NCBI GenBank assembly: GCA_965153455.1 | Contig: OZ234498.1 | Span: forward strand, 186,001 to 250,000 | Direction of reading: 5' to 3' | Length of the DNA stretch: 64,000 bases | Source: Sphagnum compactum | Taxonomy: Eukaryota > Bryophyta > Sphagnopsida > Sphagnales | Shown: positions 37,901 through 50,079 of the stretch, one piece after another | Numbering within the stretch: the first letter of the stretch is position 1 | How the letters are laid out: every line of letters begins with the position of its first letter | The notes under the pieces: generated by a model | The model's database searches: none | What the model was told of the DNA's origin: nothing | Seen by the model: only the letters and a program-made list of their open reading frames with translations | Program-made: the position numbers and the translations under genes

Positions 37901-39618
37901 GGAATTGGAAGTCCGTCATGAGATATGCATTATAACAATGGAAGTCATTTCCCACATGTTATTTAGTAACATTGACCAAAAGACACAACGAGTATTCATT
38001 CAAATGAAAACCTTATTTGAAACCGTGAATCAAGCAATTACCAATCCGTTTTTTATTATACCCAGATACAGGTATGTTTTCAAGTTTGTTATTATATTGA
38101 AGCAAGTTGTAGAATTAATGTCATAAAAATCTAGCATGTATGCAAATGCTTCCAATTTTACTATAACAAATAAATTTAACTATATGAATGATTTGCAAGA
38201 TTGTCATTTTGGACATGTTTAGATGTCATGTATTGTCATCTAGTGCATTTATTTTTTAATGGATTTAAACTTTAAACCATATATTTGTTTTGGCTCTTTT
38301 GCATAAATTATATTGGAATTGTTCAACTAATAATGCAAGCTCACATATTAAGAACAAATGGCCAAAAACCTTGGCATAAGGCCAATCCATCATCAAGTTC
38401 CAACCTTGAAAAAAAATTAGACTTAGATTATAAATTTTTAATATCATATTCAATTTCATTACAGCATCCTTCCCACTACGAACAACCGAAAGATGGTGAA
38501 CTTAAGACAAGAGGTTGATAAAACAATCAAACAAATAATCCAGATTCGACACGCCCAAGCAAAAGCTAACAAAACTTCATATGGAGATGACCTTCTGGGG
38601 TTGATGCTCACAAATATGGATGGTGAAAAGGTTGGAGATGTGATTAAATGTCAATTAAGCATTCAAGATATTGTTAATGAGTGTAAGACCTTTTTCCTTG
38701 GTGGTTTTGAGTCAACTTCTACGTTCATAACATGGACAATGTTGCTCCTTGCTGAGTATCCGGAGTGGCAAGATCATGCTCATAAAGAAATTCTAGAGGT
38801 TTGTGGCCCCAATATTGAAATGGATACTTCCAAACTCAACCAAATGAAAAATGTGAGTCTGTCTTTTTAAACCTTGAATTCATATGTTTTTACAAAAGAA
38901 TTAAATATGTCCAATTTCATGTGAAGGATTTATTTGATTCTCCCAATAATTGAAAATATTTCTTACATTGCATCATACAAGGTGTTGTTGATCATTGAAG
39001 TACACACCTTGGAAGGATTGAAATTTGAACCAATACAATTGTAAGGTAACCACATCATAAAGTTGACCACACAATATGCAAATCACTAGCTTATTGGTTC
39101 AAAACTAATTAATAGACAACTGTTGTGATTTTTATTTATACCCACTACTTATTTATCTATACATTTGTGACCAGGTGGGGATGATATTGAATGAAGTGCA
39201 TCGTTTATTTCCTATCCTCCCACGAATGCTAAGGGTGGCAACAAATGACACAAAATTGGGAGACATTTTTGTGCCGAAGGGTTTAATATTGGAAATCCCC
39301 ATATTTCAAATCCATCATAATCCTACAGTTTGGGGTGAAGATGCAATGGAATTCAATCCAAATAGGTTTTCAAAGGGTGTTTCAAAAGCTTGTCAAGATC
39401 CACAAGGTTTTATCCCATTCTCTTTTGGGCCTCGATATTGTATTGGCCAAAACCTTGCAGTGTTGCAATCAAAACTCATAGTGGCCAAAGTTTTGTCACG
39501 CTTCCAACTCTCAGTTTCTCCAAATTACATCCACAATCCCCAATATTTAGCAACTTTAACTCCCAAGTTTGGTGTTCAACTACATGTGAAAAAATTGCCA
39601 CCTAATATTTCATCATAG
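34960..39618 (+). CDS. Cytochrome P450, CYP72 clan, complete, five exons
   Basis: Exons: 34960-35278, 35854-36077, 37818-38071, 38465-38852, 39175-39618; together 543 codons (542 residues), the usual length for the clan. The start at 34960 (AAAATGGGT context) puts a membrane anchor at about residues 11-31, so it should sit on the ER facing the cytosol. Seen motifs: KGPKFCIFVGN after the anchor; WANHRQVFAPTFH in the helix C region; I-helix GGFEST at 345-350; ExxR (EVHR) 402-405; FNPNRF 455-460; haem loop FSFGPRYCIG with the ligand Cys484. In the clan's usual A-G-x-E-T-T the first Thr is Ser here. Intron 1 starts with GC (G|GCAAGT) and ends with AG; the others are GT-AG. The clan oxidises hormones and terpenoids, but the substrate cannot be read from sequence. 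Exons 3-5 are duplicated at 50934-52728. Confidence 0.92.
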
Positions 39619-42196
39619 ATCTTATATTTTTAAAATATACTACAACTTTTACAAACTATTGTAACATGTACATATGTATATATACATATATATAATATAT
39701 ATGCAATGTTTTGATGCCTTCTCTTCAACAAGGTTCAACTTTATACATGTTGGTGTAGGCATTGAATCATGAGCCACACCCATCCCCTTAGGCGATTGTT
39801 TTTTTAAGAAATATTCTTGATATCTTTCGAATTTTTTTTTTGTTATTTATAATGTTATGTCAAGGTTTATATAAAAAATTCAAAAGAATTAGGTGACTCA
39901 ATATATACATTTTTCAAAAATAACTAAGTATGAATCCTTTTACATTATAAACACACCAAATAAGCAATGGTTACATCACCATAGAAGTGTTTTTGAGTGA
40001 TTTTATTCATTAAATTGATTTTTAAAATACAAAATATATATCTCAATATATTGCAATAAGATTTTATATTAAAAAAATCCAATTACAAATGTTTTGAAAA
40101 TGTTGGATAGAAAAAACTAAGTAGTGGTTATAACTCTTTTGATACATGTTTGCAAAATTACACCTTAAACCACATAGTAATAAAGTAAGACCCAAGGCAC
40201 TTGGTTTTGTTCATTTGAAAAATGACTCATGGAATGTTCTTTTTTATTTAAATGAATGACATTGAATTTGATGCATATTCATTATATTAAATGTTTCAAT
40301 AGACAATTTTTTCCTGAACTTCCTCTTGTATGGCCATATGGAACACTTGCAATGTTCGATCATGTACTTGATAGTTGTTTTCATTTTTTTAATATTGTGT
40401 GAACAATATCACATAGCAAAATGACTACAAAAGAATATACCAATAAAACAATGGACAATGGACTAGAGCTTTGAAGTAGGTGCAAGAAATCAAATAATGA
40501 CTTTGCATGAATGACTTTAATATGCATACATGGTGTAATGTATATACACACCTCTCACCACTCACATGAAGCATGTGAACTTGTATTAAGTGAAAATATC
40601 AATCATGTTAAATGTAATGTTTCATGTGTTATAACTGAGTTTTTAGTTACCAATGTAGAGAGCCCCTGCCAAATATCTTTACAAATCCATATTACACCCA
40701 CCACCGAACACTATTGACAATTTTTACCAAACTAATTAAAATTTTCAACATAAAGGGCTCAATAACACCATTTTTCAAAAAATCAATTTTTTTGATAATT
40801 AAACAATAAGTACTATAATTAAGGTGCATTATTTATTTCACAACATACAATGTTAGTGAAGTGGTAGGAATAATCATGAGTTTTCATGAGGTTAGGTGTT
40901 TGATTCCCTCATTTTATTGGTAGTGTCTCTCTTCAAATTTTATTTATTTACCTTTTGAAAATTCTTCAGTGTTGAATCTTGGTGGGAGGTAGGAAATGGA
41001 GTTTAAAATAAGTCCAAAAATTAGATTCCAATTGGTTTGAGTTTTGAAACTTCTTATGTTTAGAAAAACCTAGTTGGTCCCTTTTGGGACTTGGAATGGA
41101 GGTAGGCATGGGTGCTTAAGGCTTGATTAGGGCGTCCTAGTAGTTAGGGCAAGCTAAGGTAGTTATATGTAAAACAATGGTTTTCTAGGAGTTCTAATGC
41201 TCACAGGTTTATGATGAAAATGTAACTACAAGTTGGTACTCCGAGCTCTACATTGAGCCTCTTGGGTGCATCGTACATAATTTTGTTTTCTTGGACTTCA
41301 TTTGTCTTGCATTTTCCTTCAATTTAAACCCCCTCTTAGATAGGCCTTGGGTGAAAGAATGGCCACACTTGTACCCTAATAAGAACTGAAAACCTCAAAA
41401 AATAGAGTTTATTCTAAACAATGTAAATGATTTGTAGACCAAATCATGGGGCCGGTTCGAATATAATCATTAAGGGACCACTTGAGGAAGGTATTGAAGT
41501 ATGTTGGTTCACTACATCCACTAATTAGCCTCACTCCAGAAAGTCAAGGTACCAATTAGTGTTGCCTGGTTATTGAGTTTTCACCTAGTTATCCACCATG
41601 CTATCAACCCGGTCATTAATAACCTACCAGCCCTTTATTGATTTTTTTGGATAACTAGTTAAATTGATAATCGCTTGATATTGATAACTTACCTGGATGA
41701 CCTATTTTTTATGCAAGTAGGTTATCAATATTTTTTTAAAAATTAAAATTAAAAAATTAAAAAAAAGAAAAAAAACTTTTTAAAGAACCTATACTTTGTT
41801 AACAAGGTGTGAACACATTGAAAACTTGATGTCAACTTGGTGGGAACAACGAAGTCCAAAACACACCAAAAATTTCTCATCCCCTCTCAAAAGCAAAAAG
41901 TAAATTGGGGCTCTTGGACACATGGTGCAAAATTTTGTTTTTTTAAAAACCTTTTTGTCTTTCATTTTTGCATAGGCTAATACCTATCTTTTATATATGA
42001 TGTATTAAAACATGAGTTTTATGAGTGTATATGGTTATGTCCTAGTTACATTAGGTAAACTAGGGTAAGTTAGCTTAAAATCGATTCTAGTTTTGAGGTG
42101 ATTTCAAACATTTAACTTTTGAAAAAGTATAAGTAGATGAATGGGGTGTTTCAATTTAGTTTTCAAAAAATAGGAAGGTCATCCAAAGGCAATAAC
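39619..42196. other. P450 3' flank inside the duplication, no further gene seen
   Basis: AT-rich. The 68-codon frame at 40511-40717 is identical in the duplicate (53614-53820), but the duplication is so recent that this is no evidence of selection. A cluster of GTTAT/ATAAC motifs lies at 41566-41730. Confidence 0.45.
40850..40925 (+). repeat. tRNA-related sequence, possible SINE head
   Basis: TTAGTGAAGTGGTAGG fits an internal A box, and about 43 bases on GTGTTTGATTCCC fits a B box, the spacing of a tRNA-derived RNA polymerase III promoter. No complete cloverleaf forms. The duplicated copy lies at 53953-54028. Confidence 0.4.
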
Positions 42197-42329
42197 AAGG
42201 TGGGAGAGGTGGTGGGAGGGGGGGGGAAATGGAGGAGGAAGGGGCAACTATGCATTGCAAGAAGCGAAAGGCTCATGCCACCATCATCCAGTCACATCAA
42301 ATTTACTCGGACTGGGTGGGTTTGGGAAG

Positions 42330-42408
42330 CAAACCAAGCTCATGTGGTTCATTGTAAGGTCATGATAAGGTAGGACCAGGGTTCGAATCCTGACCTTTCT
42401 TGCACCTC
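42330..42408 (+). repeat. tRNA-related sequence, possible SINE head
   Basis: An exact B-box consensus GGTTCGAATCC (42380-42390) lies about 45 bases after AAGCTCATGTGGTT, an A-box-like motif. The T-stem pairs only partly, so this is not a functional tRNA. A T-rich run (42413-42430) follows, as at SINE ends. Confidence 0.4.
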
Positions 42409-42607
42409 CTTCTTATTTTTATTTTTATATAATTTTCATCCATATGGAAGGGCTTTCATCTGTAATTTGAACGAGATTGAGATTTTTCCTCCATTAAGAT
42501 CCGCTATTTAATCCTCACTTTTCATCCATGTAGTTGGTTAGTCATCCATCCATTTTTGTTCATCTAGTAGTTGAACATGGGGTTAGTGAATGCATTTTGA
42601 ACATAGA

Positions 42608-42970
42608 CATGCTTATGAAATACCTTCAAAATTTCATGTCTTCAAATGGCCTGAAACTTTCCATGCAGGTAATACTCCTATGTAGAAACTCAACAGTGCA
42701 AACAATACCCAAATTTGACATGGTATTCAAAAAATAGGAATTTCTGATGAATCTAGCCTTCTAGTTCTAGACATTTAAAAATAAATTTAAAGCACTTTCA
42801 AGATTTTTTAAAGGACTAATGGGGATTTTTTCAGAAATTCCTATTTTTTGAATACCATGTCAAATTTGGGTATTGTTTGCACTGTTGAGTTCCTACATAG
42901 GAGTATTACCTGCATGGAAAGTTTTAGGCCATTTGCAGACATAAAATTTTGAAGGTATTTCACAAGCATG
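42608..42970. repeat. Near-perfect hairpin: 140-nt arms, 83-nt loop
   Basis: The left arm 42608-42747 and right arm 42831-42970 are reverse complements with only a handful of mismatches and no indels. The arms include CAACAGTGCAAACAATACCC and ATGGTATTCAAAAAATAGGA. A transcript in either direction would fold into a long stem. It could be a young foldback element or a source of small RNAs. The 67-codon frame at 42534-42737 overlaps the left arm and is not supported. Confidence 0.9.
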
Positions 42971-43777
42971 GGAAGTCATGTGCACTAAACCTTTGCTCAA
43001 CGAATTGACGACATTCAAGTGCTATAGTTAGTAAAATGAAAATTTACATATCACAAGTGATGGAGTGCTATGTGTGTCGACTATTCAATTTTCACTTCTA
43101 TGTTGTGTTGTAAGTTTATTGTTGGGAATTTACAAAATATTACAAGAAATCATGACTTTTCATAAGGTCAATTTGATTTAAGTGTTTGCTTATTATTCAA
43201 CATTTTAAACCTAGGATAATATCCTGGCCCTTCCTAAGAGCATGTGTAATTGGTACCTATTTGCTGGTTGAGCCCATAACAATATACACCCATGCTCTTA
43301 GGGCCACTTTCCATTAGGCCTATGTGATGACAGATTTTGTGGGGACATTGCCTTTCCATTGCAATGGACCTCACAATTGTGACGACAATTTCATCACAAC
43401 TTTGCAGGTCATGAGTTGATCAGGATTGTGGGGGTTGTGACTCAATATGTGAGTCAATATATACTTAAGCAATTATTGTTGTTTTTTCATGGGAACATTG
43501 ATTTTTTTGATGATCAAGTCAACCTAATAGTTCCCATCTAAAATGTTCTAACATTCCCTACATAAATAACATGCACATTACATGACAAAGTCTTTTTCCG
43601 ATGGAAAGTGACCGATGACTTCAACAAGATCTTCAATCACTTTCCATTGCCTATTGTTGTCATAGTTAAAGATGTGCAAGTGTGACAACAGCCAAGCAAT
43701 GGAAATGGCCTCTTAGAAAGCGTTATAAGATGAGGTCCAAAATAAGCGACCAACAGTTCTGAAAACAAGGCATGTGC
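42971..43777. other. Spacer, no gene recognised
   Basis: Mixed composition with no coding frame worth calling. Confidence 0.4.
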
Positions 43778-46281
43778 ATATAAAATTGAATTTATGGTTT
43801 ATTTATTATTGAGTTCTGCCACTGCCCCTGGTCGAATAGTTGTACATAGGCCCCCATTATTCTCCATCTCGCAAGCATAAGTCTCCTAGTGCTGTGGTCT
43901 ATGCTAAATAATTAGTTTCCCAAGTTGGAGGGGGAGTGGGATGGCAGCTCTTGTGTGGTGGTTCTTGTAGCTTGGTTTGTGCCTTGCTATTCCATTTTCA
44001 GAAGTTACCCTTGCAAGTTGGGGGCGGCGCCATCTGGAGTTTGGGGAGGAACAGATAAAAGCCTCTCTATGTTGTTTGGTGAGCTAGTGCGTGATTTCTC
44101 ATCTTCCCACTCAAGCCCTAGCCCTTGGATGTGGCACTTAGTTACTACCACTAGCCTACTTTCCTGCTTTTGTACCTGCATTTTTATTTATTTTTGTACT
44201 TTTACTCAAACCCTGCAGCACACCAAGTGGAAGCTGCACCACATTTGGACGGGAGGTGTTTAACATCTTGTCAGTCAAGTGGCGCTTAAGTTCTCTGTAA
44301 AGTGGTACCTATTGGCCCACTTTCATATCCTCTTTGTTTCCTCACCGCCTTAATATCCTCTTTGTTTCCTCACCGCCTTAATAAGTGTTATCGATAAAGT
44401 TTTGAAATATGGTCCAAATTGGGAAAACCAAGACAAGATCCCCAAATCGAGCACATTAAAATTTTTTTGCAGCCCCATGCTGCTTAGGCAAAAATTATTT
44501 ACGCAAAGTGGGCCAGCATGAACCAGCACCCACCAGCGCACCAGTTGGGAATTCTGTCCACTGGATGGGGTGGGATTTCTCATCTAATGGTTGAATGTGC
44601 GTTGACCTTTCCTTTGTTTTTTTTTTTTGGTTGGTTTTTTTTTCCCCAACTTTGAGATCACTTGCCCCGCTACATACTACCTACCTACTACATCCACACC
44701 TCCTTTTCCCGCCTAAACTTGTCACGTCATTCTTACCTACCTACGCAACACCTGCATAACATCAACGGCAACCAATGAAAATAATTTAAATGTAGGTATT
44801 GCATTTAGTCGCTTAATAATAAATAAAACATACTTAGATTCCTATGTGGGTATTGCATTTGCGGGCTCTTCCTATTGTCAATGTCAAAGGAGGATTTAGG
44901 GTTAGCTAGATGTCTCAAACATTTATGACCTTGGCAAAAAACATTATTTTTGATATTAATTAAATTCAATGTTAGGTTAATTTAAGAAGGAAGAATCATG
45001 AATTATATATTGAAGAAATGAAATTCATTTCTTCTCTTTTGAAGGGGAGTGGAAACAACCATTTTTGAAGTTGGAGAGACTCAGATTAGAAGCTAAAAAA
45101 TAAGATTTTCCTTTGCTTGTTAAAATTCTTAATTTTTGGAGCTTTGATTTTTAATTCATAAGTAGCTTATCTAAAAATATTTTTGTATAGTTGCCAAGGA
45201 TATGTGTAAGGATTTGTAGTTGGGCTTGAAGCTCTTTTGAAAGTGGTACATGTTTAGGGTTTAATCTATAACAATACTTAAGGTTTTTATTTTATTTGGA
45301 GTTATGGTTTGATTTAGTGTTACAAAGCTTTGCAAAGATAATGTCATCACCTTGGACCATCAAATTAAAGGTTTTTTTTTTCCCTCCCTTTCATTTTTTT
45401 CATTTATGGGGTTTTAGTTTAATTACAATTCAATTAGTTTTATGTAATGGATCAACATGTGAATATAATTTACATTTTCTTGAATATGGGATAATATAAT
45501 TAAGTCAACAAATGTTTGATTCTATATGTAGTTATTAGTCCTAAATATAAGTATTATTGGAATGGGCCCCATGTCTAGTGTGTGTTTAAATTTGAAATGT
45601 AAATATTGCATTTGGTTGGGTTCTAGGACCAGTGTGTGTTTTAGTTTGAAATGTAAATATTGCATTTGGTTGGGTCCCAAGTTTAGTGTGTGTTTGAAGT
45701 TGGTATGTGGGTATTGTAAGGGGGTCCCATGTCCAATGTGCATCTAAGTAATTGGCATGTAGATATTGAAAGTGGAACATTACACTCTTGGTGTTGTTAT
45801 TAGTTTGGCATGTAAGTATTATCAACCTAGGTTCCATGCATAATGTACTGATTATGCAAATGTTGATTGGTTGTGTATTCCACTAGTAATCATGGTTTAA
45901 TGGAAAAAGTGGGTATTGTAGGTGCACGTTTTTACAAATTTATAAACATGAGTTCAATTCCCAAATCACAATCAATTCAAGTCCAAAGCTGAAATTTTTT
46001 TTTTTTCAAATGTGGATTTGGTGTGGACTCCCAAGGTGAAGGATGGGAGCACAAACAAGTGTCGATCGAAATTGCATACATAACACATGCATGTGTGTGT
46101 GAGTTCTTGGAAGGCGAACGAGATGATGTGGAAACCCCAATGGAATGCAACATGCACAAAAATCTACCCCCACAAAAGGATATAAAAACCCCATCAATAA
46201 AAAACCACCTCGGCCATACTTGGTATAATGTGATGTCCCATTCATTTTCTTTTGCAAATGTCCTTCACAAACACATATGAT
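43778..46281. repeat. Dispersed ~2.5 kb repeat, copy 2
   Basis: Direct-orientation partner of 5520-8100. Its first ~140 bases also match the short copy at 2283-2416. It contains a private 28-bp tandem duplication (TCCTCTTTGTTTCCTCACCG repeated, about 44327-44383), a short TACC tract and the TGTAAATATTGCATTTGG array at 45595-45930. It ends at CACAAACACATATGAT, after which the Mutator-like remnant region begins. Confidence 0.85.
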
Positions 46282-46694
46282 TATTATCATAAGAATGTTT
46301 TGTAGGTATGATTATGCCTATGGTCCCGATGATTGTCGCAATGACCCAAAACATGCAAGATCAATCAAACAAGGATGTTTGGTCACATTTTCAATCAAGT
46401 GATTATACACATGACCTAATGTGGAGCTATGTTCTTATCATCAAACACACACTTGAACAAATGGTGAACCAACACATGGCAAATGAGATCCCAAATCATC
46501 AACTCACATGTCATAATATGCACCCCGAATTTCACAATCTTTGAAAGATCACATTTGGACTCAATTGAGTTTAGGGCACATCGCTAACAAATTTATGACA
46601 AACATGATAAATTCATAATTTACATCCGCTTAAATGGGTATGATCATGTTTTATCAGTTAGACCATTGATCTAATTAATATTGCATTGTGCATT
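46282..46694. other. Spacer between repeat copy 2 and the SWIM remnant
   Basis: A 78-codon plus-strand frame at 46308-46544 (rich in His, Asn and Met) may be a decayed part of the same element. It has no recognisable domain. Confidence 0.35.
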
Positions 46695-47402
46695 ATGTTT
46701 TAGAATTGTGGATGATTGGCCTTTGACATGTGCCACATTCCAAAAAAGATACGTAATCAAACATTGAGTCTTACCATGGCACATTAAAACATTTGTTATC
46801 ACTTGACAAAGGGTTTTAAAAGGCGTTGAATTCATTAGTTGGTCTTGAGATTAACAACAATAGTTGCATGACATTACATGAACACATCTAAAATGAAAAA
46901 AGGGGGTTAATAAAAAACAAGGTTGTGGAACATATTACAAGAACAAGTGTGGAAAAGGTAGCATTAATCCCATTCACACATGTATCTAAACCATGCTTTG
47001 AAATAGATGGTTATTGGATTGTAAAAAATCAATGTTTTGCCAATGTGGAATACAAAATGAAATGCCCATTTATAGAACATTTAGGTTGCACATGTGATTG
47101 GGCATTACGAGGGATTTTTTGCAAGCACCCAAATTGTTATTATTCTCTTGGTCATCGATGTTACCCAGGAAGATGTTATTGATTATTATGGAACATGGTT
47201 TGGATCTAATTGTGAAGGTTTGGCAACCATGTTTGTAGACCCCAAATATATTCCGGATGGTTTAGATTTTGAAGATGATAGTGAAGCTAATGGTGATGTC
47301 ATCGACATTGGTTTGATTAGGACCATGGAAGAGGTTGTACTTCCTATGGATGAGTCAAGGCTTTTGATGAATTGGAAAGTTCAGGTGTTCCTTTCAAGGT
47401 AA
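46695..47402 (+). pseudogene. Mutator-like transposase-type protein remnant with a SWIM zinc finger
   Basis: Read across several plus-strand frames. Near 46762-46810 the frame gives ESYHGTLKHLLSLDKGF, the stretch that precedes the C-terminus in this family. The frame from 46925 gives YWIVKNQCFANVEYKMKC and then the zinc ligands of a SWIM finger, C-T-C ... C-K-H (CTCDWALRGIFCKH). After a frameshift just behind the finger, the frame from about 47160 continues with DVIDYYGTWFGSNCEG and an acidic tail to a stop at 47402. Stops and shifts show it is dead. SWIM fingers of this kind sit at the C-terminus of Mutator-like transposases and proteins domesticated from them; the catalytic DDE domain is not visible. 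Confidence 0.6.
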
Positions 47403-48029
47403 CACTAGTTCATTTACATCACACAATGTAGGAGATTGCTGAAGCATGCACACAAGGAGGGGTTGCACTTTGTGACCATGCCACTTCAATCATGAAAGTT
47501 GTGGCATTAGAAATCAAGAACATCCACCTCACAAAAGCAAATGAATCATTGCATCCAAGAATGTTGTTACATTGTGTATGATAGTTTAGGGTATTTAGTT
47601 CATAGGTTGAAGAATCGGCATGAATCAATGCTCACACACACAAATGTTTGTAAGAAAAAATCTTGTGAATAAATATTAATTTTAACATTTAATAGGCATC
47701 ATATTCATGTAAATGGCTTGTTTGATCATTTTATACCAAAGGTTTCTAATATTATTATGTATCAAATGCTAATAATATTATTTTGTGCTTCACAATCCAT
47801 TATTTGTGCTTTGGCATGTGTTTTATATAAAACATCAACCCCACAATGTCAAATAAAAATCTAGCTAATGGAGAATATCCAAATTTGAGCCCATTATTGT
47901 TTAAATGTAATCACCAATACAACATTAACAATATGCTAGAATTCAAAGCATGGTAGAGAAAAGGAAGGTCTTTAATGAAATTTTAAATGACACAATGTAC
48001 GTATTATCGTTGGATAAATTTTCAATGTG
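47403..48029. other. 3' flank of the SWIM remnant, no gene seen
   Basis: AT-rich. A minus-strand frame at 47419-47628 is unsupported. Confidence 0.35.
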
Positions 48030-48260
48030 TGTTGGGAACATTATATGCAAGTATTGTAGTTAGCTCGTAAGGTGGGTTAAGTTTCTTGATGCAAGTATTA
48101 CAATTGGGGCATTTTTTTCTAGTATGTATTAAAAAGACTATGTGTAGGTATTATTATTGGAACCAATGTTTAATGTGGGTTAAAGAAACCTTTATGCAAG
48201 TTTTGTTAACAATGCACCTAATGTATAGTCTGAGTTAAGGAAGCCCATATGCATAAACTC
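48030..48260 (+). repeat. Related array of TATGCAAGTATT motifs
   Basis: ATATGCAAGTATTGTAG, GATGCAAGTATTACAA, TGTGTAGGTATTATTATTGG and TTTATGCAAGTTTTG recur at roughly 45-60 bp spacing with TAATGTGGGTTAA between. The wording resembles the array inside the dispersed repeat (7340-7740, 45595-45930). Confidence 0.5.
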
Positions 48261-50079
48261 CATTTCAAAGGTGTCGTTTAGTTTAAACCAGAGGTTATGT
48301 GGCCTTGACACATTATAAATATAATAATAATAATATGGTACAAGTCCAACCATGTTATTAAGAGCCACACGTGCCCCCTTAGACCACTGCTTTATTCTTA
48401 AAATGTTTTAAAAAAAAGTTAATACGTCTTTGAAAAAAAAAAAAACTATTATGTTAAGGTACATATTTAAAAATTCTCAAAATATGTCATTAAAAAATAT
48501 TTTCGAATTGTGCTTTTAGTGTCAAAAAAAAATTTAAGCTACTTTTATGTAACTTTTAAGGAGTGGTTACAAGAGGTTAAAAGTCCTTAGATGTATTTTT
48601 CACTCATTAGATTGATTCCAAATTTTTATGATATATACATAATGTATTCACAATAACATTTTATTCAAAATTATACTATTTATTATTATTATTATGTACA
48701 ATCTAAAATTTAAAAATTAATTAATGGTTACAACTGCTTTTGGTACATGTTAGTATGACTACATCAGTAGTAATAATATTATATTATTGAATAAAAATTA
48801 TTATAGGTTGAATAATTATTATTAATAAAAATGATGATAATGTTATAATATATAACTATTAATAATTGATAAATTCTATTTGAATATTATTGATTGTGCT
48901 AATATACTTTTATACACCTACATGTTTAAATAACACTAATTAATTTATAAATATCTTAACATAGGTTACATATTAACTACAAATAATAACAATAATATCT
49001 ATAATAATAATGAAAAAATTACAATCATTACCTTAAAAACTTACATAACAATAATGTTTTTTGAAGATTATTCATTAATATTTTCACCCTCATTTTTAAA
49101 ATATTATTATTTTCATAATAATTTAATAATACCTAGTAATAATAAATTATTATGTTAAATTAATTATTAATGAAAAAAAATCTAATATTATCATTATTTA
49201 ACATTGTTCATTAGAATTCATTCAACATAATTGCCAAAAAATCATATTAATATTACATTAATATAGATCAGTATTAAAAAATGGATAAATATAAAAAAAA
49301 ACTATTTGTTATTCTATTAAATAAAATATGCACAAAAATTTAGTGTGTTAATAAGAAAATTATTGATGATTATTAAATTCTTGTTTTTTAGTATAATTAA
49401 GAATGTCATTAATATAATAATAATTTAGTAAAAATTAAATATAATAATATTAATATATGTAAAAATGTTAATATTATGATTAGTTAGTATTATTCAATAT
49501 AATTATTACCAATAATAATTTAATAGTAATCAATAACTCAATATATTATTATGTTTGGAGATTACAAATAATATAAAATTTGAAAGGGCATATGTAGCTA
49601 ATTGGAACACAAACAATTGGATGACTTATGCAATACCCACATGCATGAAACAAAATAATTAATATATATGTAGGCAAGGCAAATATAATAGTAATAATAA
49701 TAATAAATGTTGATTTCATTATTTTTCATTCAATGAATGGTTGACACATATGTGTCACTATGTATTCTATGTAAACTAAGTGGGTAGGTCATTTAGCCTA
49801 AGGGGGCTACATGACACATGGGTTGTAAGTATGAGGACTGGAATCCTTCACCACTTTGAAGAAGATTCAAGTTTTTAACCCTTGCACCATTTATTAACAT
49901 AAATTACAAAGATTGTCATCCTTCGATTATGAATAGATTTTTCCATTACTTTATTGAAAATTTCTAATGTAGATATGCTACTAAGTTATGTCAAATTTAA
50001 TTTGAAATAATTTATGATTAGATATGATTTTAAGGATTATAAATAATCTAAAACATAATCATGTTTTAAATTATCTGTA
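48261..50079. other. Very AT-rich low-complexity DNA
   Basis: Dominated by AATAAT/TTATTA strings with no coding frame. A short GC-richer patch at about 49775-49880 has GGACTGGAATCC, only weakly B-box-like. Confidence 0.6.

Larger units (their letters stand above)
37962..42196 (+). repeat. Segmental duplication, source-like copy (A)
   Basis: It runs from inside P450 exon 3 (TTTAGTAACATTGACC) to CCAAAGGCAATAAC and matches 50934-55315 in direct orientation. By hand count, differences are about 1-2% in introns and 3' flank and about 4% in exons 4 and 5. This copy is continuous with the complete P450 gene, so it is probably the source. Confidence 0.93.

Noticed and set aside
40511-40717. 68-codon frame identical at 53614-53820
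   Set aside because: Identity follows from the recent segmental duplication; the surrounding non-coding DNA is equally conserved and the frame has no domain.
42380-42390. Possible functional tRNA gene
   Set aside because: The B box is perfect but the T-stem, acceptor stem and anticodon arm do not form.
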